Assembly: GCF_024055895.1 (NCBI RefSeq)
Contig: NZ_JAMXLE010000001.1
Location: 2,410,698 to 2,474,697 of the forward strand
Origin: Rhizobium sp. L1K21
GTDB taxonomy: Bacteria > Pseudomonadota > Alphaproteobacteria > Rhizobiales > Rhizobiaceae
DNA: 64,000 nt
Reading direction: 5' to 3'
The notes beneath the pieces were generated by a model that saw nothing but the letters and a program-made list of their open reading frames with translations, was not told the DNA's origin and ran no database searches. A program made the position numbers and the translations under genes. Below, in pieces: positions 53,589 through 63,390 of the stretch (the first letter of the stretch is position 1; each line of letters begins with the position of its first letter).

Positions 53589-54486
53589 TCCGGTCGGGCC
53601 GGAAAACGCTGAAACATGGTGCGCGCCGGCCAAGATCAATCTGGCGCTGCATGTGACCGGGCGGCGCGACGACGGCTACCATACGCTGGAAAGCCTTGTC
53701 ACCTTTGCATCTAAGGGCGATGCGATTTCCATCGGGCTCTCGACTGAAGACCGGTTTTCGGTGAGCGGGCGCTTTTGCGCGGCGCTTGCTGCGGCGGGTG
53801 GGAATGCGGAGGGCAATCTGGTGTTGAAGGCGCGCAATCTGTTGCGGGCGGAATACGAGCGCGCAGGCTTTGCTGCGCCGCCTGTTCACATCCATCTGAA
53901 GAAGGACCTGCCGGTTGCCTCCGGCATCGGCGGCGGTTCGACCGATGCAGCAACCGCGCTGCGCGCGCTGCAAAGCCTGTGGGGCGAGCGGATCAGCGCT
54001 GAAACCCTCCGGTCTCTTGCGCTTTCACTTGGCGCTGATGTGCCCATGTGCCTGGAGGGCAAGGCGCTTGTGGCCCGCGGTATTGGCGAGATTATCGAGC
54101 CATTACCGACTTTGCCGGCGTTTGCGATGGTTCTCGGCAACCCGCTTTGTGCCGTTTCCACACCCGAGATATTCCGCCGTCTGGAAAAGCGGGTCAATGC
54201 AGCCTTGCCGGCCCTGCCCGGCATTTGCGAGCAAAGCCTCTGGCTCGAACGGATGCTTGACATGCGCAATGACCTGGAAGCTCCGGCGCGTGCTCTGGTG
54301 CCGGACATTGATATCGTCCTGCAGCTCATCAAACGGAGCGGGGCTGCACTTGTGCGCATGTCCGGCTCGGGCGCGACATGTTTCGGCATATTCAAAACGG
54401 CTCAGGAAGCCGATAATGCGCATGCTGCACTTGAGCGCGCCCGGCCGGACTGGTACTGGCTGCGAACAGATACTGTGGGAGCCTGA
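53578..54486 (+). CDS. ispE: 4-diphosphocytidyl-2-C-methyl-D-erythritol kinase
   Basis: A 302-residue GHMP kinase that phosphorylates CDP-methylerythritol in the same isoprenoid pathway as Dxs. APAKINLALHVTGRRDDGYH is at the N-terminus, the ATP loop LPVASGIGGGSTDAATAL near 108, and RMSGSGATCFG near 260. The TTG start lies inside the end of the TPR gene, with GGAG seven bases upstream, so it is translationally coupled. moaB follows one base after its stop. Confidence 0.95.
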   Translation: MPNDPVGPENAETWCAPAKINLALHVTGRRDDGYHTLESLVTFASKGDAISIGLSTEDRFSVSGRFCAALAAAGGNAEGNLVLKARNLLRAEYERAGFAAPPVHIHLKKDLPVASGIGGGSTDAATALRALQSLWGERISAETLRSLALSLGADVPMCLEGKALVARGIGEIIEPLPTLPAFAMVLGNPLCAVSTPEIFRRLEKRVNAALPALPGICEQSLWLERMLDMRNDLEAPARALVPDIDIVLQLIKRSGAALVRMSGSGATCFGIFKTAQEADNAHAALERARPDWYWLRTDTVGA

Positions 54487-54487
54487 C

Positions 54488-55036
54488 ATGCCGGACCATA
54501 CTGAAAGCAGACCCTTCATCCCGCTCGGTATTGCGGTTTTGACCGTATCGGACACGCGGACATTCGACGACGACAAGTCCGGAGACACGTTGGCGGAGCG
54601 CATCCTGAGTGCCGGTCACCGGCTGGAAGCGCGCGCCATCGTGACGGACGACAAGGAAAAAATCCGCGCGCAGGTCGAAGCCTGGACTCTGAATGAGAAG
54701 ATTGACGCCGTGATCACCACCGGTGGCACGGGCTTTACCGGACGCGATGTGACGCCCGAAGCGCTGGAGCCCCTGTTTGAAAAGACGATGGATGGCTTTT
54801 CAGCGATCTTTCATCGCATTTCCTATGAGAAGATTGGCACATCGACAATCCAGTCGCGTGCCACCGGCGGCGTCGCCAATGCGACCTATATCTTCGTGCT
54901 GCCCGGCTCGCCCGGTGCCTGCAAGGACGCCTGGGACGGGATTTTGAAAGACCAGCTCGACTATCGCCACATGCCCTGCAATTTCGTGGAAATCATGCCG
55001 CGGCTGGATGAGCACCTGAAGCGCAGCAAAGGCTGA
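54488..55036 (+). CDS. moaB: Molybdenum cofactor biosynthesis protein B
   Basis: A 182-residue MoaB/MogA-type protein: IAVLTVSDTRTFDDDKSGDTL, VITTGGTGFTGRDVTPEAL with the molybdopterin-binding TGGTG loop, FRxxSYEKIGTSTIQSRA-like core, and PGSPGACKDAW. It adenylylates molybdopterin or takes part in that step. It starts right after ispE and is probably on the same mRNA. It adds to the Mo theme of the modABC locus 28 kb away. Confidence 0.93.
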   Translation: MPDHTESRPFIPLGIAVLTVSDTRTFDDDKSGDTLAERILSAGHRLEARAIVTDDKEKIRAQVEAWTLNEKIDAVITTGGTGFTGRDVTPEALEPLFEKTMDGFSAIFHRISYEKIGTSTIQSRATGGVANATYIFVLPGSPGACKDAWDGILKDQLDYRHMPCNFVEIMPRLDEHLKRSKG

Positions 55037-55039
55037 GAG

Positions 55040-55561
55040 TCAGGCCCGTCGCAGGCCATTCGCCACCCAGGCTGGGGCGATCTCGGCTCTCAATTTACGT
55101 TTCTTCACCCCCTTGGCAAAATCGCCAAGCGCCATGCCGCTGCGGGCGCGCGCCTTTGCTTCCAGCTTGGTAAGCAGCAGACCATTTTCCAGCGGCGGGC
55201 GACGGCCAAAACGCCTCAATAGCGGCTTTCGGAAGGTTTTTGATGGGGTGAAACACGCCGGATCGCGACCAAGCGAAAGATATTCCAGAAGGTCCTCCAC
55301 CCAGCCTGGCTGAAGCCGCGCGCCCGGTTCCAGCAGCAATATCCAATTGCCACGGGCGGAATTCACGACCTCACGAATATCCCATTTGCGGTGGAAACGC
55401 GCACCGGCCGCATCGGCCAGCGCCTGAATGCCTTCGCCTGCGCTCTCATCCAGAATTACAACGTCGCTGACCAAACCTTCAACGGCACCAACAACAAGCG
55501 CTGAGAGCGTATGTGCCGCCTCCGCCTCATTATCCTGACATTCCATGATGATCGTTAACAT
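55040..55561 (-). CDS. Glycosyltransferase family 2-like protein (short)
   Basis: A 173-residue protein: MLTIIMECQDNEAEAAHTLSALV, SDVVILDESAGEG, and WILLLEPGARLQPGWVEDLLEYL, which together look like the nucleotide-sugar half of a GT-A (family 2) fold. It is much shorter than active GT2 enzymes and lacks a clear DxD, reading EPGARL instead, so catalysis is doubtful. The C-terminus is basic (KGVKKRKLRAEIAP). Convergent with moaB. Confidence 0.7.
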   Translation of the reverse strand: MLTIIMECQDNEAEAAHTLSALVVGAVEGLVSDVVILDESAGEGIQALADAAGARFHRKWDIREVVNSARGNWILLLEPGARLQPGWVEDLLEYLSLGRDPACFTPSKTFRKPLLRRFGRRPPLENGLLLTKLEAKARARSGMALGDFAKGVKKRKLRAEIAPAWVANGLRRA

Positions 55562-55701
55562 GGGTCACACTTAGCGCATTGCAGCGCACAACGCCATATT
55601 CTCGTCATAAAGATTTTTTGTTCTTGCTATGTTCCGTCAATCACGATAGGAATATAATCATTGAACGGCGAGACGAGTCGCCGCGTTCATGGGAGAAATC
55701 A

Positions 55702-56859
55702 ATGGCTGCGCATATGCATATCGGCGGGGAGGCATTCGCTCCCGGCCACCGGGCGGATTTTGCCAATGCCCTGGCGGATGCCGGTGGCGAACGGGTGGAC
55801 GTTGGCCGCAGGCGTGGGCGCGCATCCGGCATGAACCCTGCCGGGCGTTTCGAGCAGCACACGCGCACAACAGTCGATGACGGTTGGCAAACGCTTGAAG
55901 ACCTGCCGCCTTTCAAGACCGAAACGCAGGTTGAAAAGCCGCGCACGGCGCTGACGCGCAACACCTCGCCCGACATTCCCTTCGACCGGTCGGTTAATCC
56001 CTATCGCGGCTGCGAACATGGCTGCATCTATTGCTTTGCGCGGCCCACCCATTCCTACATGGGGCTTTCGGCGGGTCTCGATTTTGAATCGAAGCTGTTT
56101 GCCAAGCCGGACGTTCCCAAACTTCTGGAGCGGGAGCTTTCCAAGCCCGGTTACAAGCCGCGCACGATTGCGATCGGTACCAATACCGACCCTTATCAGC
56201 CGATCGAAAAGACATGGCGGATCATGCGTCAGGTTCTGGAAGTGCTGGAGGCAGCAAACCATCCGGTGAGCATCGTCACGAAATCAGCCCTTGTGATGCG
56301 CGATGTGGACATTCTGGCACGTATGGCCGAGCGCGGCCTTGCCAAGGTCGCCATTTCGGTGACCAGCATGGATCGTGCGGTTTCGCGGGCCATGGAACCG
56401 CGTGCGGCAACGCCGTCCAAGCGGCTTGAGGCCATTCGGGCGCTTTCCGAGGCGGGCGTTCCCGTTGGCTGCATGGTGGCACCGGTTATTCCCGGCCTGA
56501 CCGATCATGAGATTGAACGTATTCTCGATAGTGCAAAGGCTGCCGGTGCGCGGGAGGCCAATTACATTATCCTGCGCCTGCCGCTGGAGGTGAGCCCGCT
56601 TTTCCGTGACTGGCTTCTGCGGGAGTTTCCGGGCCGCTATCGCCACGTGATGTCGCTGGTACGCTCCATGCGCGGCGGCAAGGACTATGACGCGGAATTC
56701 GGCAAACGCATGAAGGGTGCAGGCCCCTATGCCTGGCAGATCCAGCGCCGTTTCGACATTGCCTGCAAACGGCTTGGTCTCGGCAAGGGGCGCTTTCCGC
56801 TGCGCGACGATCTCTTTGTCCCGCCTGCCGGTGGGGGTGTCCAGCTGGCACTTTTTTAG
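55702..56859 (+). CDS. PA0069-type radical SAM protein
   Basis: A 385-residue radical SAM enzyme: the cluster motif CEHGCIYC (C104, C108, C111) in [20 protein letters not shown], then a TIM-barrel part with [14 protein letters not shown] and [17 protein letters not shown]. It belongs to the group recalled as PA0069, related to spore photoproduct lyase-like folds but of unknown substrate. GGGAGA precedes the ATG; the frame runs 41 codons further upstream. rnhB follows 100 bases later. Confidence 0.9.
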   Translation: MAAHMHIGGEAFAPGHRADFANALADAGGERVDVGRRRGRASGMNPAGRFEQHTRTTVDDGWQTLEDLPPFKTETQVEKPRTALTRNTSPDIPFDRSVNPYRGCEHGCIYCFARPTHSYMGLSAGLDFESKLFAKPDVPKLLERELSKPGYKPRTIAIGTNTDPYQPIEKTWRIMRQVLEVLEAANHPVSIVTKSALVMRDVDILARMAERGLAKVAISVTSMDRAVSRAMEPRAATPSKRLEAIRALSEAGVPVGCMVAPVIPGLTDHEIERILDSAKAAGAREANYIILRLPLEVSPLFRDWLLREFPGRYRHVMSLVRSMRGGKDYDAEFGKRMKGAGPYAWQIQRRFDIACKRLGLGKGRFPLRDDLFVPPAGGGVQLALF

Positions 56860-56959
56860 GCTTTTGCATTCCGCGGCTGCCGCCCCGCCGCGGTCTTCCG
56901 GATGGCCCGCACTCCATCCGGCCTTGCAGGGAATCGGGCGCTTGTGCATTGTCCGCCGC

Positions 56960-57625
56960 ATGACAGCCAAGAAAACGTCCGATTCCCTCTCTCTTTTCCC
57001 GATGCCTGACGGTCCCGACATGACCTTCGAGAAACAGGCGCTCAAAGCCGGTGCCCGCTTTGTCGCCGGAGCGGATGAGGCCGGGCGCGGACCACTGGCC
57101 GGTCCGGTGGTTGCCGCTGCCGTGATCCTGGACCCCAAGAATATTCCGCCCGGGCTGAATGATTCGAAGAAGCTGACGGCAGCAAAACGCGACGTGCTTT
57201 TTGACGCCATATTGAAAAGCGCGATCGTTTCCATCGCCTCGTCGAGTGCCCGCACCATTGATGCCATCGACATTCGCAAGGCAAGCCTTGATGCCATGCG
57301 CAGGGCGATTGGCGCGCTCGAAGAAACAGCGGATTTTGCACTCATTGATGGGCGCGATGTTCCACCCGGCCTCTCCTGCCCCGCCAAAGCGATCATCAAG
57401 GGCGATGCACGCTCGCTGTCGATTGCCGCAGCCTCCATCGTTGCCAAGGTTTCGCGAGACCGGATGATGGCGCGGGCGGGACGCATATACCCTGCTTATG
57501 GTTTTGAGAAACACGCCGGTTACGGCACTGCGCCGCATCGCGCAGCCATTGAAGAAAACGGCGTTTGCCCGTTGCATCGCATGTCCTTCAGACCTTGTTC
57601 ACTATACCGCCCTGACAGTGTCTGA
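56960..57625 (+). CDS. rnhB: Ribonuclease HII
   Basis: A 221-residue RNase HII that removes ribonucleotides from DNA and RNA in hybrids. Catalytic D39-E40 lie in [16 protein letters not shown]; further aspartates are in [10 protein letters not shown] and in the [23 protein letters not shown] block. HxGYGT is replaced by HAGYGTAPH. The N-terminal 28 residues are an extension. ATG at 56960 gives the family length; the frame is open further upstream. A GGDEF gene follows. Confidence 0.95.
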   Translation: MTAKKTSDSLSLFPMPDGPDMTFEKQALKAGARFVAGADEAGRGPLAGPVVAAAVILDPKNIPPGLNDSKKLTAAKRDVLFDAILKSAIVSIASSSARTIDAIDIRKASLDAMRRAIGALEETADFALIDGRDVPPGLSCPAKAIIKGDARSLSIAAASIVAKVSRDRMMARAGRIYPAYGFEKHAGYGTAPHRAAIEENGVCPLHRMSFRPCSLYRPDSV

Positions 57626-57697
57626 TTGGCCTGATTTTGAGCCTTTCTTTACGTTCGGCCACTAGCATCAGCGCGTGTTCAAGACCGGAGAGAATTT

Positions 57698-58921
57698 ATG
57701 CCGCAAGCGCAGGCGGGCGACCAGCTATTGCTTCAGCAGACGGAAGTCGAGCTGTTTCGCGGCGGCCCGCGCCTGCGCTTCGGGATGCCTCTCGAAGCTC
57801 TCTACCAGAGCGGGCAAAATACAGCGCGCAACAGGCAGAGTGCCATTGCAGGCTTTCTGGTTTTCATTATCTACGAGGTCATTGTTGCTGCGCTGGTTCT
57901 GGGGGGCGGGATCAAACCGGATATGGTCTTCAGCTATTTCGTGCTGACCCACCTGGCGTTCTCGCTGCCGACGCTGACATTTTCCGTTCTGGCCAGTTTC
58001 AACCTGATGAACAGCGTCACCCGCGAGCTGTTCATCAGTGCAGTCTATCTCTCCCTCTGCTCAATTCCTCTTGCCTATAACCTCTATCTGACGCCCGATC
58101 AGGCACTGGGGACGTATTTCAGCGACGTGCTTGTGATTATTGGCTGCAATATCGCCATGCCCTTGTCCTTCCGCTATGCAGCGGTAACCACGACCGTTGG
58201 TGCGGCGATCCTGTCGATCGCCCTGTTTCATAATCTTGCCGACAATCATGTTCTTGCCGCCTCGATGGCCGAGACCTTCGTCGCGGCAGCCGTTTTGACA
58301 TTGATTGCCAATTACCGTGCTGAACGCTCCGATCGGCGCAATTATCTGCATGTGCTGCGCGAAAGCATTTTGAACCAGATGATGAACGAGAAGAACCGGC
58401 AGTTGGAAGCCTTGTCCCTGACCGATCCGCTGACGGGCCTGGCAAACCGACGCAAATTTGACGAAGCCCTGCGTGACGCTTTGGAACATGCGGCACAAAC
58501 GAAGACTCCGGTTTCGTTGCTGATGTTCGATCTGGACCATTTCAAAGCTTACAATGATCACTATGGACATCCTGCCGGCGACGCATGCCTGAAGACCGTC
58601 TCCAGTCATTTGGCGCTCTACGCGCAAAACGGAACGTTGGCGCGGATGGGTGGCGAAGAGTTTGCCCTCGTGCTGCCTGAGACGGCCAGCGGGGAGGCAT
58701 CGAGTATCGCCGAGTTGCTGCGTCGCGAAGTCCAGGCTCTGGCCATCCCGCATCATGGCCGTGGCGAAACCGCAGTCGTGACCATGAGTGTCGGTGTCGC
58801 AACCGCCGAAACGCCCGATGCGCTGAACGCGACACGTCTCATGCAGCGGGCGGACAATGCGCTCTATAAGGGCAAGCGAAAAGGTCGCAATACCGTTACC
58901 ATCCATCGGGCCGCCGCCTGA
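57698..58921 (+). CDS. Membrane-bound diguanylate cyclase (GGDEF protein)
   Basis: A 407-residue protein with about six membrane helices (45-220) and a C-terminal GGDEF domain (about 240-400). DPLTGLANRRKFDEAL opens it, FDLDHFKAYNDHYGH holds metal and substrate residues, and the active-site loop is GGEEF (318-322), so it should make cyclic di-GMP. The RxxD inhibitory site is absent upstream of GGEEF. There is no separate sensor domain beyond the membrane part. No EAL domain. It follows rnhB by 72 bases. Confidence 0.93.
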   Translation: MPQAQAGDQLLLQQTEVELFRGGPRLRFGMPLEALYQSGQNTARNRQSAIAGFLVFIIYEVIVAALVLGGGIKPDMVFSYFVLTHLAFSLPTLTFSVLASFNLMNSVTRELFISAVYLSLCSIPLAYNLYLTPDQALGTYFSDVLVIIGCNIAMPLSFRYAAVTTTVGAAILSIALFHNLADNHVLAASMAETFVAAAVLTLIANYRAERSDRRNYLHVLRESILNQMMNEKNRQLEALSLTDPLTGLANRRKFDEALRDALEHAAQTKTPVSLLMFDLDHFKAYNDHYGHPAGDACLKTVSSHLALYAQNGTLARMGGEEFALVLPETASGEASSIAELLRREVQALAIPHHGRGETAVVTMSVGVATAETPDALNATRLMQRADNALYKGKRKGRNTVTIHRAAA

Positions 58922-59105
58922 GCCCATTATCCAAGTAACGTTTGCCACAGGCTGACAATCGCAACTTCAGCAACAAGCGAAACGATCGCGCTCTTTTAAA
59001 GCCACTGTTCTGTACATCGACGTCTTGCCGCCAGAGCATTGGTGCTTCACACGGCAGAATGTTTCGCGACGGTGCCGCCGTATCAAACAGAGCTCCCAGA
59101 AACAC

Positions 59106-59140
59106 AAAAGGCCGCCCGAACATTTTCGGGCGGCCTTTTT
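59106..59140. terminator. Bidirectional terminator after atp operon and GGDEF gene
   Basis: AAAAGGCCGCCCGAA and the complementary TTCGGGCGGCCTTTTT form a long perfect stem with a tiny loop and T-runs on both strands. It ends the F0 operon on the minus strand. The 184 bases between it and the GGDEF stop hold no gene. Confidence 0.88.
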
Positions 59141-59159
59141 GATCACTCTATCAAAGAGA

Positions 59160-59651
59160 TCAGTTCATACGCGTTTTGACTTCGTCAACGGCGCTTTTGA
59201 AGAGCTTTGTCTGTGCAGCGCTGTCGGCCTTGGAAGCGATAACCGATTCCGCAGCAGAAATGGCGAGATCAACAGCAGCGGCACGAACGGCGCCGATGGC
59301 GTCATCTTCAGCCTGCTTGATCTTGGCTTCGGCAAGCGCGTTGCGACGCGCAACATATTCTTCCGTCTTCTGCTTGGCTTCAGCAGCCAGAGACGCTGCT
59401 TCGCGCTTGGCAGAAGCAACGATTGCCTGGGCTTCTTCTTCCGCTTCCTTGCGCTTGCGCTGATATTCGGCCAGCAGATGCTGGGCTTCTTCGCGCAGGC
59501 GCTTGGCGTCGGCAAGCTGACCGGTGATCTCATCAGCGCGGCGATCCAGCGACCTTGCAATCATGCCCGGCACTTTGAGATAAACAACAATGCCGAGGAA
59601 GATCAGAAGACCGATGAATGCCCAAAGGCTGGCCAGTGATGTAGCGTCCAT
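59160..59651 (-). CDS. atpF: ATP synthase F0 subunit b
   Basis: A 163-residue peripheral-stalk protein: one N-terminal membrane helix (about 8-26), then a long charged coiled coil (about 35-150) rich in A, E, K and R, joining F0 to F1. Last gene of the operon, 12 bases after b'. It lacks the periplasmic N-terminal extension of b'. Confidence 0.95.
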   Translation of the reverse strand: MDATSLASLWAFIGLLIFLGIVVYLKVPGMIARSLDRRADEITGQLADAKRLREEAQHLLAEYQRKRKEAEEEAQAIVASAKREAASLAAEAKQKTEEYVARRNALAEAKIKQAEDDAIGAVRAAAVDLAISAAESVIASKADSAAQTKLFKSAVDEVKTRMN

Positions 59652-59662
59652 AAGAGCCTCCC

Positions 59663-60265
59663 TTACTTGCCAGCGCCTTTGACCGCGGATGCGATCTCGG
59701 CCTTGGTTGCCTTGGTTCCAATCAGCTCTTCAACGATGGAAGCAGCGGTTTCTTCAGCAATCACGCCGACTTCGGCAAGTGCTGACTGCGTGATTTCCGC
59801 AATGCGGCTTTCAGCAGCGGCAATCTTCTTGCTGAGTTCAGCTTCGCTGGCAGCGCGTTCGGCGTCGGCTTCAGCCTGTGCCTTTTCGCGGGCTTGCGCG
59901 GCGATTTCACCGGCATTGGCTTTTGCCGCTGCCAGCTCTTTCTCATAGGCTGCAATCGCATCGTCTGCTTCAGACTTCATGCGGGAGGCCTCGTCCAGAT
60001 CACGCGCAATGCGGTCCTGGCGGTCTTCCAGAATGGAGCCGATGCGCGGTGCAACGACGCGCGAGATAATCAGATAGAAAACACCGAAGGTCAGCGCCAG
60101 CCAGAGGATCTGGGAGCCGTAATATTCGGAATTGAAAGGCGGGAAGCCGCCTTCGTGACCGGCCTCATGCGGCACGCCGGTTTCGGTGTGCGTCTGAGAC
60201 GCCGCGTCACCGCCTTCGGAATGCGCGGATGACTCCTCGGCATATGCCGGTGTCACAAAAAACAT
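59663..60265 (-). CDS. atpG: ATP synthase F0 subunit b'
   Basis: A 200-residue b' subunit, the form found in photosynthetic bacteria and alphaproteobacteria. A charged N-terminal part (about 1-45, rich in H, E and G) precedes the membrane helix (about 50-68), then a coiled coil to the C-terminus. GGAGGTGACA before ATG 60265 supports this start over one 15 codons upstream. With b it forms the heterodimeric stalk. Confidence 0.93.
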   Translation of the reverse strand: MFFVTPAYAEESSAHSEGGDAASQTHTETGVPHEAGHEGGFPPFNSEYYGSQILWLALTFGVFYLIISRVVAPRIGSILEDRQDRIARDLDEASRMKSEADDAIAAYEKELAAAKANAGEIAAQAREKAQAEADAERAASEAELSKKIAAAESRIAEITQSALAEVGVIAEETAASIVEELIGTKATKAEIASAVKGAGK

Positions 60266-60352
60266 TGTCACCTCCAGGTGCGCAATAGGACCAGAAAGCA
60301 GACCGGGCACCTTAAACGAAGAAGGCGCCCAAGGTCTGTCGTTTTGAGCTTC

Positions 60353-60577
60353 TTAGCCGAAGAGAGCCAGAAGAGCGATGAGCAGCGAGAAGATGCCCAG
60401 AGCTTCCGTAACGGCGAAGCCGAAAATCAGGCGGCCGAACTGGCCATCAGCAGCTGACGGGTTGCGCAGAGCGCCTGCCAGATAGTTGCCGAAAATGTTG
60501 CCAAGGCCAAGAGCCGTACCGGCCATACCAAGGCAAGCAAGACCTGCGCCGATGTATTTTGCTGCTTCCGCGTCCAT
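60353..60577 (-). CDS. atpE: ATP synthase F0 subunit c
   Basis: A 74-residue hairpin of two membrane helices with the polar loop [11 protein letters not shown] (about 38-48) and the proton-carrying glutamate E58 in AVTEALGIF. It forms the rotor ring. GGAG precedes the start. There is no sodium-type ligand set beyond this glutamate, so proton coupling is likely. Confidence 0.96.
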   Translation of the reverse strand: MDAEAAKYIGAGLACLGMAGTALGLGNIFGNYLAGALRNPSAADGQFGRLIFGFAVTEALGIFSLLIALLALFG

Positions 60578-60644
60578 ATTAGATCTCCTTAGAAATGGTT
60601 GTTGCGGCTTTGATGGCGCGTTGCCGCGCCAGCGACTTCATTCC

Positions 60645-61406
60645 TTAGTGGCCACCGGGGTGGACTGCATCGTTGATATACATGCAGGTCAACACTGCAA
60701 AGACATATGCCTGCAGGAAGGCCACGAGGAATTCCAGACCCGTCAGTGCGACGGTCATGAGAAGAGGCAGAACTGCACCGCCGATACCGATCGCGCCCAT
60801 GGCGCCCAGCATACCGACGAAGCCTGCGAAAACTTTCAGCGTGATGTGGCCGGCAAGCATGTTCGCGAAGAGACGAACAGACAGCGAAACCGGACGAGAG
60901 AGGAAGGATACAAGCTCAATAAGCGAAACCAGCGGCAGCAGAGCCACCGGGACACCGCTTGGAACGAAAATGTTCAAGAAGCTGAGGCCGTTTTTCCAGA
61001 AACCGTAGATCACGACGGTGCCGATCACCAGAATGGCCAGCGCAAAGGTGACAATGATGTGGCTGGTGACGGTGAAGAAGTACGGCACCATACCGAAGAG
61101 GTTGGCGACCAGGACGAACATGAAGATCGAGAAAACGAACGGGAAGAAACGCATGCCAGCGGTTCCTGCGCCATCGCGCAACATATTCGAGACAAATTCG
61201 TATGAAAGTTCTGCCGTGGACTGCAGACGACCCGGAATGAGCGCGCGGCTGGATGTAGCAACATACAGAAAGAGCGAGGCTGCCAGAACCGTAATCACCA
61301 TGAACAGGGACGAGTTCGTGAACGACAGATTCAAATCGCCGAAATGCAGCGGAACAAGTTCTTGAATCTGGAACTGGTGAAGTGGATCGACCTTGCCGCC
61401 TGACAC
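60645..61406 (-). CDS. atpB: ATP synthase F0 subunit a
   Basis: A 253-residue membrane protein with five or six helices. The essential arginine is R178 in [13 protein letters not shown], facing the c-ring glutamate. The N-terminus ([19 protein letters not shown]) is periplasmic and typical of alphaproteobacterial subunit a. It lies between atpZ/I and atpE. Confidence 0.96.
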   Translation of the reverse strand: MSGGKVDPLHQFQIQELVPLHFGDLNLSFTNSSLFMVITVLAASLFLYVATSSRALIPGRLQSTAELSYEFVSNMLRDGAGTAGMRFFPFVFSIFMFVLVANLFGMVPYFFTVTSHIIVTFALAILVIGTVVIYGFWKNGLSFLNIFVPSGVPVALLPLVSLIELVSFLSRPVSLSVRLFANMLAGHITLKVFAGFVGMLGAMGAIGIGGAVLPLLMTVALTGLEFLVAFLQAYVFAVLTCMYINDAVHPGGH

Positions 61407-61476
61407 GAGTTTCTCTCTTTCGTTTCAGCGCCCAAATGGGCATATTCCGTTATCTCAAAGGCAGTTGCCTGCCCGC

Positions 61477-61809
61477 TTAATCTTTCTTATCCCGCGGCTT
61501 CGGCTCAGGTGTTTCCACATAGCCAGATGCACGCAGCATGTTCAAAATCGCGGCCGCAAAGCCAATGAGCAGGAAGATCACCATGCCCCACGGCTTCGTA
61601 CCGAGGAAGTAGTCGAGGAGATAGCCCAACACCGCACCCGTCACAATGGCTGCGATGAACTCTGAGGAAAGCTTTACCGCCGTGGTGTAGCCTTTGCCAC
61701 GCCCCGACGTTTCTTTTTCCCCATCGCCGTTCGCCTTCCCTTTTTTCGAAGCCAATTGGCTATCGAGTTTCTTCAGGCGCTCGTCGAGACTTTCTCCCTG
61801 CTCATCCAT
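61477..61809 (-). CDS. AtpZ/AtpI family protein
   Basis: A 110-residue protein: acidic/basic N-terminal part (about 1-42, MDEQGESLDERLKKLDSQLASKKGK), then two helices (about 46-66 and 72-92) with GYLLDYFLGTKPWGMVIFLLIGFAAA, the AtpI/AtpZ signature. It assists c-ring assembly or Mg2+ supply. First gene of the F0 operon. Confidence 0.9.
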   Translation of the reverse strand: MDEQGESLDERLKKLDSQLASKKGKANGDGEKETSGRGKGYTTAVKLSSEFIAAIVTGAVLGYLLDYFLGTKPWGMVIFLLIGFAAAILNMLRASGYVETPEPKPRDKKD

Positions 61810-61908
61810 TCTGCCGCTCCTACCCGTGTTCCGCCTTACAAATCCGGCCGAGACCAGACGCGACGGTCAAGCGTTGGTGGCATTTGGCCCCGCTTTGAAG
61901 TCGGGCGC

Positions 61909-61937
61909 AACATAGTTTTGACCGCCACCTTAGTCAA
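61909..61937 (-). promoter_or_regulatory. Probable sigma-70-type promoter of the F0 operon
   Basis: On the minus strand TTGACT (61932-61937), a 17-base spacer, and TATGTT (61909-61914) precede the first operon gene by about 100 bases. Confidence 0.6.
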
Positions 61938-62057
61938 GGCATTGCGTTAACTTGATTGCAATGATTTTTCTCTCATTAAAACAATCGCTTAATGCGTTAT
62001 TCAAGGAAATCTGCAAATTCGCAGATGCCGGGAGGCGCAGCATTGCATCATGCAATG

Positions 62058-62083
62058 CAAAAAAGCCCTCTCAGTGGAGGGCT
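62058..62083 (-). terminator. Intrinsic terminator of the sleB gene
   Basis: AGCCCTC and GAGGGCT pair across a six-base loop; on the minus strand a run of T residues follows, 25 bases after the sleB stop. Confidence 0.85.
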
Positions 62084-62108
62084 CAAAGGCTGGAAAGGAG
62101 CTGACGGT

Positions 62109-63281
62109 CTAAGACCAACCGCCGCCATAGGTGCGATAGAAGATGTGAAGACCGATGCGACCGACCTTCTGCATGGTGCGGGCCCAGCGCGGATGTACAT
62201 AAGTGGCGTGATAATGGGTGGCGGAGCCGACTTCCTTCAGCCAGATCTTGCCGGCTGTTACGGCCATTGCCACATCACGGGCGGTTTCCCAATTGCTCTT
62301 GGAGCGGATGCGGTCGCGGATATTGTCGCAGGCAAAGGAGAACTGGCAGCGGTTGCGCCATTGCTTGTTCTGATAGACGACGCCGCAAATGGTGCCGGGA
62401 TAGGTGGGATTGCGCACGCGATTGAGAATGACCTGGGCAACGGCTGCCTGCCCCTTTACGGGTTCGCCGCGCGCTTCGAAATAGATGCCTGAGGCCAGGC
62501 ATTGCTGTTCCTTGTCGGAAAACACATCAGCGGGAAGTGCTGTTGCCACCCACTCGTGATCACCTGGACCAACCTCGGGAATAAAGCGTCCAGCGTTCTT
62601 GTCGGCTTTCAGAATGGAATCAAAGGGCGACTGACGTGAATAATCCGGCTTGGGCGGTGCATAGGCCGTTGCCAGAACATCGGCGTGATCATTGTTGACC
62701 AGACTTGCAATTTCACGCGGCACGCCGGGGTTCTGCCGAACCGGCTTGCGTTCGTAAAATGCCTGCGCAATCGTCAGCTCCTTGCCCTTGATTGCGGGCT
62801 TGAGAAAGGCCGTCTCGCGGGAGACCTTTTCCACAGGCTTCAAGAGCGACGCTGCGCGATCAAGCACTGTGCCGGCAGAAAAGTCTTTCGGCGGCTGCAC
62901 GGGTGCGATGGCAACAACACGGCCTTTTTTCAGGCCACGGGTAACGCGATCTTCATCCGGTGTCGTCTCGTAGGGCTTGCCCTCCGTGCGCATGGCAATC
63001 TTTTCACCACCGGGCAGTTCCACGCCACCGCTTTGCATGACCGATCCCGTCTTGACCGGATCGGCAAAGACCATATCGACAGTCTGGATGGAGCCGGCGG
63101 GCGACGGGGTCAGGTAGACGCGGCCTTCGCCATTGTTGTTGATACCGGCGAGATAGGCGGCGATATCGGATCTTCCAACATTTTCCGGGAGGGCTGAATA
63201 GATCGCTGCACCGAGTGCAAGCGTGACCAAAAAGCGTCCGACCGAAGAATGCGCGCGACGCTTCGCTACTCTGTTACGCAC
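62109..63281 (-). CDS. SleB-type cell wall hydrolase
   Basis: A 390-residue protein: one N-terminal membrane or signal helix (about 15-33), a long low-complexity proline/basic region (about 50-260) and a C-terminal SleB hydrolase domain (about 265-385). The domain has QCLASGIYFEARGEPVKGQAAVAQVILNRV with the catalytic glutamate, and FSFACDNIRDR. It cleaves peptidoglycan. GTG at 63281 with GGAG eight bases upstream is preferred; the open frame upstream overlaps the kup gene. A terminator follows. Confidence 0.92.
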   Translation of the reverse strand: MRNRVAKRRAHSSVGRFLVTLALGAAIYSALPENVGRSDIAAYLAGINNNGEGRVYLTPSPAGSIQTVDMVFADPVKTGSVMQSGGVELPGGEKIAMRTEGKPYETTPDEDRVTRGLKKGRVVAIAPVQPPKDFSAGTVLDRAASLLKPVEKVSRETAFLKPAIKGKELTIAQAFYERKPVRQNPGVPREIASLVNNDHADVLATAYAPPKPDYSRQSPFDSILKADKNAGRFIPEVGPGDHEWVATALPADVFSDKEQQCLASGIYFEARGEPVKGQAAVAQVILNRVRNPTYPGTICGVVYQNKQWRNRCQFSFACDNIRDRIRSKSNWETARDVAMAVTAGKIWLKEVGSATHYHATYVHPRWARTMQKVGRIGLHIFYRTYGGGWS

Positions 63282-63327
63282 GTACTCAACTCCACAACCA
63301 AATACAAACTGTCGCGCAGAATGAATC

Positions 63328-63350
63328 ATTAACCTTGATACATGGTTAAT
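63328..63350. promoter_or_regulatory. Inverted repeat upstream of sleB with CtrA-type half-sites
   Basis: ATTAACC - 9 bases - GGTTAAT, perfect arms. On the minus strand it includes TTAACCAT, a known CtrA half-site, about 50 bases before the sleB start. The 13-base gap between TTAA elements is not the canonical 7. Confidence 0.4.
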
Positions 63351-63390
63351 AGGCCGTGCCAGAATTGACCGCTGAACGCCAAGGACAGGT

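Larger units (their letters stand above)
61810..62108. other. Intergenic region: atp promoter and sleB terminator
   Basis: About 300 bases with the atp operon promoter at its left and the sleB terminator at its right. The middle (61950-62040) is AT-rich and shows no gene. Confidence 0.6.

Noticed and set aside
56284-57577. Two overlapping minus-strand frames opposite the radical SAM and rnhB genes
   Set aside because: Shadows; both plus-strand genes have full active-site motifs.
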